Assembly (NCBI GenBank): GCA_024345305.1
Contig: BRON01000007.1
Coordinates: 1,550,001-1,614,000, forward strand
DNA: 64,000 nucleotides
Direction of reading: 5' to 3'
Source: Mrakia gelida
Taxonomy: Eukaryota > Basidiomycota > Tremellomycetes > Cystofilobasidiales > Mrakiaceae
The number at the start of each line of letters is the position of its first letter. The first letter of the stretch is position 1. The position numbers and the translations under genes are program-made. Under the pieces are notes generated by a model. That model had not been told where the DNA came from, did no database searches, and saw only the letters and a program-made list of their open reading frames with translations. Shown in pieces: positions 50,717 to 61,184 of this stretch.

Positions 50717-53700
50717 ATGGACGCCTCCCATCCTTCCCCTTCCACCTCCTCCCTCTTACCACCCTCGGACGCCAATCGAACTGGAGACAAACGGCTGAGG
50801 GACTACCTGGCCGAGGAGGTCCATAACGAGCTTTGGGAGGGCCAGGTTGAGGCTACGAAGAAGAAGCAGAGGGAGAGGAGGAAGGAGGAGAGCATCATCG
50901 AGTGGGGAGTTCAATATCCTTCGGTGAGTCCGTTTTCTTTGTTCTTGACGTTCTATAGGAGGGATACGTATTCTTGGACTGCCCTGGTCATGTTCAGATT
51001 GTGGTAGAGGGCGTCTCACGTCTGTACCGGCGAAAGAGAGCGGCTATCAGCTCTCGACCCTCCCTCCCCTCCATCTCCATCTCCTTTGACCTCTCTATGC
51101 ATCTCGTCAACAGCGAACTGACATGAGCTTCTACTCCCTTGCAGACCTTCTTATCCCTCCTCTTACCGCCCTTCCTCGAACCATCCACTCGACTCCCAAT
51201 CTCAGCTCTCCTCGTCCACTTCCTTCAAGCCAACCCTGCCCTCTCCTCCTTCCTCGCCGACTCCGAGCTCCTCGAAGCTCTCCTCACCTCACTCCAACTT
51301 GACACAAGCACAACCGTCTTCCAACTTCAAGTCACGATCCTTCAAGTTACTCTCACAGGAGCTCCGTCGGCCCTGGCTTCGAGGTGAGCTCACTCGTGCT
51401 TCCCTAGTCGCTTTGACGAGCGAACTCGGTCGTTCTGACGCGTTTCTCCGCTCGGCCTCTTCCTTCTTCAGACTACCCGAGGTCTTCGTGATCCTCGCGA
51501 GAGCCATCTGCTGGAAGGAGAGGCATCACCTCCTGGACGACGACGAAGGAGATCCAGGAGGAAGTGGGATCTCCGTGATGCGAGCTCCTCAATCCCAACC
51601 TCTTCCCTCCCATCGACGCCCTTCTGGAGACTCAGAATCGGACGATACCGAGCCAGAGGAGGACTCATCAACTCCCAAGAAGGTTCTCGACTGGAAGAGA
51701 CTTGGTGCGTCGACCTCTCCTCGGCCTACTTCGGGGAAGCTCTCGTCGCGACGCTCCGTCTGACCTCTCCTCTCGATCTCAAACAACCAGACTTCAGTTT
51801 CGACTCAGCTCCAGCACCACCACCCGACACCTTCCCTCTCCTTTCTTACCTCTACTACGTCTGGCCCTGCAACGTTCTCGGTTTCCTGAGGGATCCGGCG
51901 AAGTACCTCCACGAGAAGGAACGGCTCACCAACATCGAAGGGAAGGAGTGGGAGGAGGTCTTTGATCGACAGGAGGTTGGAGATCGTAGCAAGGTGAGCC
52001 ATATCTGCCGTTTTGACGCTCTCGAGGTTCAGTTCTTCGTCGAGAGCAGTGATACTGATTTTGCAATCCGCCGCGTCGAATCACCAGGCTCTCCTTCGTC
52101 AACTCACCATCCATCCCGACATCCTTCTCTTCGACGCCAAATCCGAGCTCCTCGATCATCGGAAGTACAAACTCTCTCCTCGCGAGATCATCGCCGATAC
52201 CTCCCTCCTTCGAGTCGTCGCTCCTCCCCCAGCGGAACCTCTCCTGCGTTCGACGTCGAAGCTCGGACGCGACGGAGTCAGCAGCGTCGTTCCTCGACCA
52301 TACGACGAGCTCGTTGCCGAGAGGAAGGAGTTCACGTTTAGGAAGATCGAGGACGACCGGAAGAGGAGGTTGGGTCAGGTCGAGTACTTGACGAGGGAGG
52401 TTTTGATGCTCGAGAATGAGTTGATGTTCGAGGTGTACTTGAAGAACTCCTACATCGCCCGTGAGCTCGCTTCTATCCTTCGAGATACACTTCCAGCCTC
52501 AGGCCTGACTGACCTTTGTATTCTTCCACTCACAGACAACAAGCGACTCCACCAAGACGTCAAGCTCGGAGCTGGAGCTCTGTCCGAACAGCAAGCCTTC
52601 GTTCGTCCTCCCGCTTCCGCTCTCTCGTTCGCCTTTGACGGACCCTGACCTCGTTCTCTCTTATCTTCTCCAGCGAAACCTTCTCAAAAACCACGAGCAG
52701 ACCAACGAGACTCTTCAGACGGAACTTCGAAAGCTCAAGGAACGAGCGGACACTGAGAAGACCAACACCAAAGCCAAACGAGACGCCGACCTCGCGAAGT
52801 ACACGAGGACGAAGGAGACTCTCGACAAGATGACGGCTCAGTTGACTCCTTTGAGGAACGAGCTCCAGTTGGTCAAGGTGAGATCGTCGTTCGCAGCGAG
52901 TTGGGAGCAGTTCGAGAACTGACGCGACTGTTTCGGCTTTCCGTCGCACAGGAGGACCGAGATCGAACCAAGGCAGAGCTTGCTGAGGTCAAGAACGAGT
53001 TCGTCCGCCTTCCCACTTCCATACCTCATATGCTCTCGAGCTAGGGCTCACTGATCCCCGTCTTCTCGTGCTCCCTCCAGGCGATTCGAACTCCAGAACC
53101 AGCTTCGAGAAATCCAGCCCGAGGTCGACGTGAGTCCTGTCTTGCGATCCTCATTCCCTCGAACACACATTCTGACCTCTCGTCTTCACGCTCACCAGGC
53201 TATCCACGACTTCAAGGAGAAGATCATGAAGCTCGAGATGGTCGGAAAGGCTGCGTGAGTCCGATCCGTCTCGCTCGTTCTCGAGACGCGTCGTTCTCTG
53301 CTGACCTTGTTTCTTCTCCCTTTCAGCCAAGGAGATCGTCGAGTCCGTCGCCAGCAGGAGGAAGCTATTCAGGAGTTTGATGGGAAGATCTTGGCTGTGA
53401 GTCAGCGTCCGTAAGCTCGATTCCACGACGAAGGAAACGAACTGACTCCCCTTCACCTCCTCTTCGTTCCATCCCCAGCTACAACAGCTGCTTGACCTCG
53501 CCGAGAAGGAGCAATACGCGTCGGAGAAACAGATTATGTTCGTCTTCTTGACTATGTCATCTCGTCCAATCTTCTGCCTCCCTCGCTGACTTCTTCCGTC
53601 CTGGCCTCCTCCTCCTCTTCCTCCCGCAGCTCCCTCCAAGAAGAGATCACCGATCTCCGCTTCTCCAACCACATCCTCACCACTCGTCTCGCCGCTGCCT

Positions 53701-54101
53701 CCTCTACCACCTCCACCACCCATCAGCCCCACCATTCCTCCTCCATCTTTGAAGAACAACGCCGCCTCGTCGAAACCCAAACCCAAACCATCACCTCCCT
53801 CAAAGCCGAGATCCTCGACCTCAAGGTCAAGATCGAGGAGCTCAACGAACGTCTTGCCGACTCGCACGTTTCGGGCAAGACCGTCTGGGAGGTCTCGGGA
53901 GAGCTGTTGAAGAAGGAGGCGGGAGAGATGTCGCCTGAGGGAGGACGAGGACCGACGAGACCTGGGTCGTTCGGAGCGATGGGGGCGGGACCTCGAAGGG
54001 GGAGTGCGGCTGGGATGATCACTGGGACTTCGTCGCAGGCGGCTACTGGGTCGTACAGAGGTGCTCCTACGCTTGGGGGTGGGGTGATGGGAGTTTTCTG
54101 A
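50717..54101 (+). CDS. TSC1: Hamartin/TSC1 homologue
   Basis: Tsc1 is the scaffold of the Tsc1-Tsc2 complex, a GTPase-activating brake on Rheb and TORC1. About 13 exons; the ATG at 50717 is the working start (the true N-terminus may lie further upstream); the TGA is at 54099-54101. N-terminal helical-repeat region: LVHFLQANPALSSFLADSEL, LLTSLQLDTSTTVFQLQVTI, LPEVFVILARAICWKERHHL, then LLSYLYYVWPCNVLGFLRDP, which is the hamartin YLYGxxPxN pattern. From about 52380 on the protein is a long series of heptad-rich coiled coils (LKNHEQTNETLQTELRKLKE; LVETQTQTITSLKAEILDLK), ending in a Gly/Ser-rich tail. Architecture and motif fit hamartin, as in Schizosaccharomyces tsc1; coiled coils alone would not. 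A TSC2 gene is not in the window. Confidence 0.85.
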
Positions 54102-54455
54102 ACGATGAGGGAGAGTCGAGGGCGACGTTTTTTTTTTTTTTTTTTTTTTTTTCGTTTCACCAGTTGTATCTCAGTTCGCTTCGAGCTTTTGGTTTTGGTT
54201 TCGGTGGTGTTTTTGTTTCACGATTAGATCATGATGCTCCTCGTACATGAACGGGGTGTAGGAAGAGACGAGACTAAAGCGAGGACGCGAAGGGCTCGAG
54301 GTCGCCTCGCCTTCATCGAAACGAAAGGCACAACGGCATAGATTCGAGAAGTACAGACGAAAGAGCAACGAGAAGAAAGAGATGAATCGAGAGATGGATA
54401 TGCTAAACGAGAAGATGATGATGATGCATAAATGAGATCAAAACGACGACACCTC
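54102..54455. other. Convergent intergenic region, TSC1 to M13 peptidase
   Basis: A 354 bp gap between two stop codons with a homopolymer T tract (see next entry). No gene seen. Both 3' UTRs should lie here. Confidence 0.45.
54128..54152 (+). repeat. Homopolymer T tract (25 T)
   Basis: Uninterrupted run of 25 T, 27 bp after the TSC1 stop. Nothing comparable exists elsewhere in the window. It may be a genuine 3' UTR element, the A tail of a processed copy in reverse, or a sequencing-length artefact. Confidence 0.9.
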
Positions 54456-57400
54456 TCACCACAACTCGCACCTGTCCGAGTCCTTGGGATTCATCTGTGG
54501 ACGAACAACGCGACGGTCAGCTCTGCTCGGTTCGACGAAGGCAGCGAAGCGACTCACTCGAGAACCCTTGGGACAGTTGAAGGTCTTGGCGAACTGGGGG
54601 AAGTTTCGAAGGGTTCCCTGCAGCGAAGGAAGACGAGAGAGAGCGAGGTCAGCAACGAGCGTCCGTCGGGTCAAGTCGAGGAAGGGCGAGGTCACCTCGA
54701 TTCTGAACTGGTTGGGACTGTGAGGGTCGGTTCGGACTCCTGCTACGGCTTGGGCGGGACTGTATAAGAAGAGAAGCGAGCGAAGGAGGTCAGCGAGAGA
54801 GGAAAGCGACGCGGCAAGAATGAAGAGACTCACGAAGCGGTTGAAGCCCACTGAACGAGAGAAGGAGAGAGCGTCAGTAATCAAGAGCGGTCTGCTAGCT
54901 CGAGTCGAAGTCGCAAACTCACGATCCTTCCGAAACTGAGGAAGAACATCTGCTCGGTGGTGTATGGAAGACCAGGCAGGATCTTCTCTTCCTCCTGCAG
55001 ATCGTCGAGGGACGCCTTCCACGCAGACCACGCGAAACGCAGTCCGAAGTCTCCGATGTTCTCTCCGTTGGTGAGGTTGCCGTTGACCTGGAAAGGGGGA
55101 CCAGTCAGCGTCGCGTCGAGGTTTCTTCGTCTCGCCGTCGCGTCCCCTCTGTCCTCGCTCGTCTCAACTCACGTGGACTTGCTCTCCGTTCGGTCCAACA
55201 ACGTAGAACTTGGAGTACTGCTCGGCGATACAGTTGGCTCGTTCCTCGAAGGCTTTGACGGTCGACTGGTGGGAAGAAGGGGGACGAGTCAGGAGCCGAG
55301 CGACGAAACGGTCGAGAAGACGAGGAGAAACTGACGTTCGACCACCACTGCCTAAACCGTCCCTCGTCATCGTACTTGCTTCCAGTAGAGTCGAAAGCGT
55401 GAGCGAGTTCGTGAGCGGCCACGGCTCCGAACGATCCGTAAGAGAGGTACGAAGGCCACGACGAGCTGAAGAAGGGAGGCTGCAAGATCCCAGCTGGGAA
55501 GACGATCTGGTGGAAGCGAAGAGAAACGAATCAGCCCAATGAAAGAGACGAGCGAGAGAAAGGAAAGAGGACTCGCCTCGTTGTCAGGAGGCGAGAAGTA
55601 CGCGTTGACCGTCTGAGCGTTCATCTCCCAGATGTCGACGTTCCTCTTGTTACCCAGAGCCGACTGCCAGCTCTTCGCGAGGTCTGACTGGGTCGCTGCG
55701 ACGACGTCGCCGAAGAAGTCTCCTGACTTGACTGGAGATCGAGCGTAGTAGTTTCGAAGGGCGATGGGAGATTTGTGGTCGGGGTAGAGAGGGTAACCGA
55801 TCTTGGGAGTGATGGCTTCGGCCTGATAACGAGAAGGGAGGAGACGCGTCGAGGTCGAGGTCGAAGAGTCAGCCCTCGAGCGTTCGACAAGCCCGCGTTC
55901 GCAGAACCGCCGACTGTCGCGTTGACGAGAGCACTCACCTTGTCGATAGCCTTCTTCCTCGAAGCGTCGTCCATCCAAGAAATCGTCTTGAGTCGAAGCT
56001 TGAACGCGTCGATGATACCGTTGATGATTCGCTCTCCCTTGACCTTCGAGTCTCCAGGGAACTGAGTCTTGATAAACTCGGCTCCGACCTATGGCGACGA
56101 AGAGATCGGAGATTCAGATCAAACGCCCCGCACTCGCACTCGCCGAGAAGGTGAGAAGAAACGAAAACTCACGAGGTGACCCACAACGCCGTCGAGATGA
56201 CCAGCGCATACCTCCTCCCTGTCGACCTCGGCACCGAGCTTGGTTCCTCGAAGAAGACTGGTGAGCTTCTCTCCAGCGAGTCGGACCTCGACCTTGGGTC
56301 CGAGGAGGTTGGCGTGCTTGAACGCAGCGCGAACGAGGAAGTACGACTGGAGGACGTGATCCTCGGTTGAGGCGACGAGCTTGTTGAGCTTCTTGACGAA
56401 GGAAGGAGAAGTGACGATGATCTTGGAGGGGAAGTTTCGAGGGGCGAAGGACGAGACGTATCGAGCGAGATCGATTCCTAACTCGACGTCGTCGAAGGGA
56501 GTCGGGTTGTAGGCCTGATCAAGATGGAAACACAACCGCTCGAGTCAGAACTGACTTCCCACGCTCAGTCCATATACTGAGAAGGCGGAGACTCACCTTG
56601 GCAGGATCGGAGACATCCTCGGGATCCGCTCCAGCTCGCGCTAGAGCGGTTTCGAACACGACGACCTGGTGAGCGAGTTTCTTGACGAGGTTGGATCGAG
56701 AGGACTCGGGAGCCGGGAACTCGTCTCCTTCGGGCGTCTTGGGACCGGGGGACGGCCAGGAAGGGAAGGGAGGCCAGAGCGGGGAGGAGGGTTCGACGAG
56801 GAGAGACGCGTCCGAGAGGAGGGATTTGGGGAGGAGTTCGGAGAGGAGGGTGCCGACGACTTCCTCGTAGATTTCGACGATGGAGGGCTCGTCGTAGTAC
56901 TGCTTCGCTGGGAGTCCGGTCGCGGATTGGTAGAGGGAGAGAACCTGGAACTGAGGATCGACTCCCACGTCTCCCTCGATGTTGAACTCGAAGAGAGCCG
57001 AGATATCTGAGAAAGACGAGAACGATGAATCGAAGCGTGAGCTAGTGTTCTGAGTGGGTGACAAGGAGAAGCAGATAAGACGACCCACCTCTTGAATGAA
57101 GGTAAGACAACGCCTTTGTGAGCTTCGTCTTCCTCGATTCCTTCTGCTTGAAGTCGATCTCCTCGACGACGTCCTCCTCCTCGACGAACGAGCTCTCGAG
57201 AGCCTCTCCGTTCAGGATCCTATCGACGGCCGCTCGAGCGTTCTTCTCCAACTCTCCGAACGAGTACCAGGCAGGCTTCTCGGTCTTGATGTCGAGGGAA
57301 GCGGTCGACTTGGGGAAGACGGCAGGGAACGCGACTTGGATGGCTTCGACGATGTCGAGAAGAGGAGCGGTTCCAATGCTGTCGAGGTGGTCCTGCGAAA

Positions 57401-58781
57401 TGAGGAGGAAGAGAAGTGATCAGACGCTGAGTTCGAGGATGAAGGAGGAGGAGGAAGCAGCTCACCTCGTCGAGACAATCGTTGAAGACAGTCTTCATCT
57501 TGATGAGGTTGTCCCTCTCAGCGATCTCCTGAGGAGTCTCCTTCTTGAGTTCGTCGGCGGACTTGATCCGGATGGGCTTGTTGAGGATCTCGAGGATGAC
57601 TTTCTGCGAACGGGGAAGAACGAGACGCGTCAGATCTGAAATCGAGCGTCCTCGCGTCTTCCCAAAATCGAGGAAAGAGCCAAAGAGCGAACGAACCTGA
57701 TTGTTGACTCGAACTTGGTTAAAGGATCCCCAGATAGCTTTGCTCTTGGGAAGAGGGTTGGCTTTGACCCATCCACTCGTGGCGAAACCAACGAAGTCCT
57801 CGCAGGGATCAATCGAGATGTCGAGGTAGCCGAGCATAGACGAGGCGAGCATGACGCACTCCGAGGTGAGGCAGGGTCCCTAGATACCAAGAAAATGTAG
57901 ATCCGAGTCAGCTTTGCGTTCTCGAAGGAGCGAGTCGAAGGAGATGGAAGAGAGGACGGACCTCGGAGGGAACGCTAGTTGGAGCGGGTTGAGGAACGAT
58001 GCTGGTGAAGATCTGAGTTTGGGTAGCTGTTGCAGTGGTGGTAGCAGTCTTGGTGGTGTAGTCTGTGATGGTAGTGGTGGATCCGAGACCCGTAGAGATT
58101 CGATGCTTCGCCCCTGCGAAGAGCCCGATGAAGGTCGCCGAGAGGAGGAGGAACTGAAGGGAGGGAGGTGGGTTAGCGTAGAGCTGGGGGACAGATCGAC
58201 CAGCCGAAGTGCATAAAGCGATCCTATGGATCTCGAGATGGCGAGTCGCGTCACGAAGTCGCGTGAGGTAGGAGCTGGGAGGAGATGTCAGGCGGACGTC
58301 GCGCCTTCCTTCTCCCTCCTTCGAGCTCGACCTTCACACTCCTCATCTCGCTTCGGAGCTCCCTTCTCTCTCCCAAGCGAAGACTGAACTACTCCTCCCC
58401 CATCCATGAGTGCACAGTTTTCTTCTCCCCTCGAAAGATGGCCAACAGGGCAAGGAAAGGGAGGGACGAACGATCAGAGCCACTGCAGCGAGGAGCTTCT
58501 CTCCAGCAGTCATCTCCCTCGTAGGATCCGTCAAAGCAGCGAGGAAGGACTTGTTCTGAGTTTCTCCTTCCTCGTCTCCATTCCTATCGGCGAGAAGAGG
58601 CGAGGACTCTGGTGGGAGGAACGAAGAGACAGGGCAAGGAAGGAGGAAAGGGAGGTCAGCTTCATCTCCCTGCCGGCGTCGACCCGAACTCGAGCTGGGT
58701 GTCCCAGGGATCCTGAGCTTGGAGGCGGAGAGAACCGGACTCACCGAGGTCCGTAGATGGTCTGGGAGTCGTGTCCGACAT
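54456..58781 (-). CDS. M13-family metalloendopeptidase (neprilysin / endothelin-converting enzyme-like)
   Basis: Type II membrane zinc peptidase with an extracellular or lumenal catalytic domain. The start ATG at 58781 gives MSDTTPRPSTDLESSPLLAD; the stop TGA is at 54456-54458; many short introns. Domains: a cytosolic N-terminus, one signal-anchor span (FLLLSATFIGLFAGAK, near 58150), a Thr-rich stalk (TTTITDYTTKTATTTATATQ), the M13 N-terminal region beginning CLTSECVMLASSMLGYLDIS and DPCEDFVGFATSGW, and the catalytic part: NAYFSPPDNEIVFPAGILQP, then AAHELAHAFDSTGSKYDDEG (HExxH zinc ligands, about 55390-55420), GENIGDFGLRFAW (third ligand Glu), and the C-terminal DRCELW. The motif is HELAH where neprilysin has HEITH; the zinc-binding residues are intact. 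Likely active. Substrates are unknown. A pair of Pro-rich inserts (PLWPPFPSWPSPGPKTPEGD) is lineage-specific. Confidence 0.95.
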
Positions 58782-59116
58782 GTTGTTTTTGAGTCAGAGG
58801 GTGACGGTTGAAGGCGAGAGGGAAGGGGGAAGGGAAGCGACGACCGACGTGCCATGAGGTCGTCGTTTCGCTGCTGCGTCCGAGAGAGAAGAATAGGAAC
58901 GCGTCGAAAAAAATAACTTGGGAAGTACCTTGCATCTCTGGAGCATGTTTAAGGGTTGATCGAATATTCTCTCTACCTTTCTTTTTGACGCTTTCTCCCC
59001 TTCATGCTCGCCGATGACGAGCGTGAGCTTCGATTTGGACTCCACTCCTCTTCTCTGCTCTCTGGCCAGCAACCACAACCCTCATCCCACTCAGCAACCT
59101 CTCAAACGCTCCTTAA
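58782..59116. promoter_or_regulatory. Divergent promoter of the M13 peptidase and ABC ATPase genes
   Basis: 335 bp between opposite start codons. No TATA box. An AT-rich patch lies around 58905-58920 on the peptidase side; the ATPase side (59040-59115) is CT-rich. Confidence 0.5.
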
Positions 59117-60630
59117 ATGGCACCCTTGCTAACGGTGAAAGAATTGAGTGAGTCAAGCTCATGTTTACAGAGATACGAAGACGATTTGACCCTCACTCGA
59201 GCTGACTCCCTTCCCTTCTCCTCCCCCCTCCCTTTCCCCCTTCAAGCTCTCCGAAGGGATGACGGGACAGGTAGCGCCTTGTTCTCGGATGTCTCTTTCG
59301 ATGTCAACGAGGGAGATATCATTATCATCAAAGGGAGATCGGGTTCTGGGTGAGTCCGAGAGCCTTGAAGAACGGGAGGGAGGAGAAGCGGCATCGGAGC
59401 TAACCTTCAGCCCTTCGTTCTTCCCTCGACCCTTCAGGAAGACCACCCTCCTCAAGTGTATTGCTCAACTCTCGGTCTATCAGAAGGGAGAAGTTCTGTT
59501 CAGAGGAAAGTGAGTCTAGGTCTCTGGTTGTTCGACTCTTATCGAGGGAGTGAGAGAGAGAACGTGGGCCGAGCAGACGGACAAGATCGAGCTCGTACAA
59601 GCTGCCGCTCGACCTCTGCAGGGTCTTAAACTCAGAAAACATAATGAAGGGTCTCTCTGTTAGACGTGGCTGACTTCGTCTCTCCTCTTCTTTCTCCAGG
59701 AAACCTGAGGAATACGGTGCGTCCCTCCCTCACTCTTCCCTCCTCGCCTCCCTTTCTCTCGTCCCCCTGACCTCGTCTTCTCACCTATCTCTCGCATCCA
59801 CAGGCATCCCTTCTTACAGGACCAAAGTCCTCTACGTCCCTCAACGACCATCCCTTCTCCCCAACAGCCCAGCAGACTTCCTCGCTCACATTCAAACCTT
59901 CGGCTCTCGAAGCTCCCACTCCTCCTCACCCTCGTCGTCGTCCTCCTGGCTCCCTTCGTTCCTTCGGCGGAAACAGGATATCGCCCTCGAGGAGGCAGAT
60001 GACCACGACTCGAAGGACGAGGGACTCGATCCGTACGAGCTCGCAAAGAAGTGGGACGTACCTCGGGAGTTGTGGAATCGAGGATGGGGAGATTTGAGTG
60101 GAGGAGAGTCGCAGAGGATTGCTTTGGCGTGTGCTTTGGGTCGAGGGAATGGACTGGGAGGCGGAGGAGAGATCGTGCTGTTAGATGGTGAGCTCAACAC
60201 CTCTCCCTTCAGTCGCGTCTCGTTCACCCTGCTCCCGACGAGGCTCCCGAGCTCGCGTCGCTTCCGACTGATCAGCTTCTCGTTTCTCTCTTTCCCTCCG
60301 ATCCTCCTCTTTCCAGAACCTACCTCGGCCCTCGACCCAGAAACCTCAGCTCAAGTCGAAGAATCCCTCCTCTCCCTCCTCCCTCCCTCGACCCACAACC
60401 CCTCCGGAAAAGGATCGAAAACGCCTGGATCTGGAGGTCCGAAAGCCTATCTCCTCATCACTCACAGTGCTGAACAGGCGGAGCGACTCGCTGGGAAGGG
60501 AGCGAAGGTCGTCGACCTATCGAACGGAGCGGAAACTCCTCCCGACGAGGAGGACGAGCATGAGAGGAACGGAGACGGACGGCGGAACGGAGGGAAGAAG
60601 GCGAAGAACTCGAGTTCGAGTCAGGTTTAG
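59117..60630 (+). CDS. Stand-alone ABC ATPase (single nucleotide-binding domain, FetA/YbbL-like)
   Basis: A single ABC ATPase domain with no membrane region in the same gene. The start ATG at 59117 gives MAPLLTVKEL; the TAG is at 60628-60630; about six exons. Seen: A-loop region ALFSDVSFDVNEGDIIIIKG, Walker A GRSGSGKTTLLK (split by an intron after GRSGSG), Q-loop VLYVPQRPSLLPNSP, signature DLSGGESQRIALACALGRG (about 60093-60150), Walker B EIVLLDEPTSALD (split by an intron after the first Asp), H-loop AYLLITHSAEQAER. All catalytic residues are intact. Between the Q-loop and the signature is a Ser-rich insert of about 40 residues, and the C-terminus is charged and disordered. The closest type I can name is the bacterial FetA/YbbL and plant STAR1 group, whose partner is a separate membrane protein (FetB/UPF0014); none is in the window. 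Confidence 0.88.
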
Positions 60631-61184
60631 ACTGGGTTGCTGCTATTAGTTCTGGAGTATGGGGTATTCGATGACTTCATCTCTTCTTCTCGTTCTTGTC
60701 TGTCGAGAAGCGAGATCCGAGGGCTGAACGCGTTTCAGCTTCGACCCCTTGCGAGCGGAGAAACACGCGTCTCGATCCCTCCCTCCCCTCTCTTCTTCTC
60801 CTTCTTTTTCGCGTTGCTCTGTACCAAGAGCAAACATCAGATCAGATCGGGTGGGCCGGAGCGCATAAGCCACATGGAGACGGGCGAAAGTCAAAAGGGA
60901 GGAGGGTGACTTCCTGTTCTTTCCCCTCCATCAATCACCTTCCCTCTCCCTCCCTCCCTTCTCCCTTTCTCTTCCCTTCTTAACAGGCACGCTAGTCGTA
61001 GACCTCTCACCACACTCTCTCTAATCCACCTCCCTTCAGTGACCGTGAGTCCTCTCACGTTTCTGCTTCTCGAAGAGAACGATGAGAGAGCTGACCTTCT
61101 CGATCCTTCAGCGGCGTCCTCCCCCTCTTCAACCCTTCCACCTCCCTTACAACCCACCACCCCACACCTTCGACTCTCTCCATC
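60631..61184 (+). promoter_or_regulatory. Intergenic region upstream of the secreted repeat protein
   Basis: About 550 bp. CT-rich tracts at 60770-60810 and 60910-60985 and again just before the start. An intron-like segment (GTGAGTCC at 61045, GCTGACC near 61089, CAG near 61110) may be a 5' UTR intron. No other gene. Confidence 0.4.
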
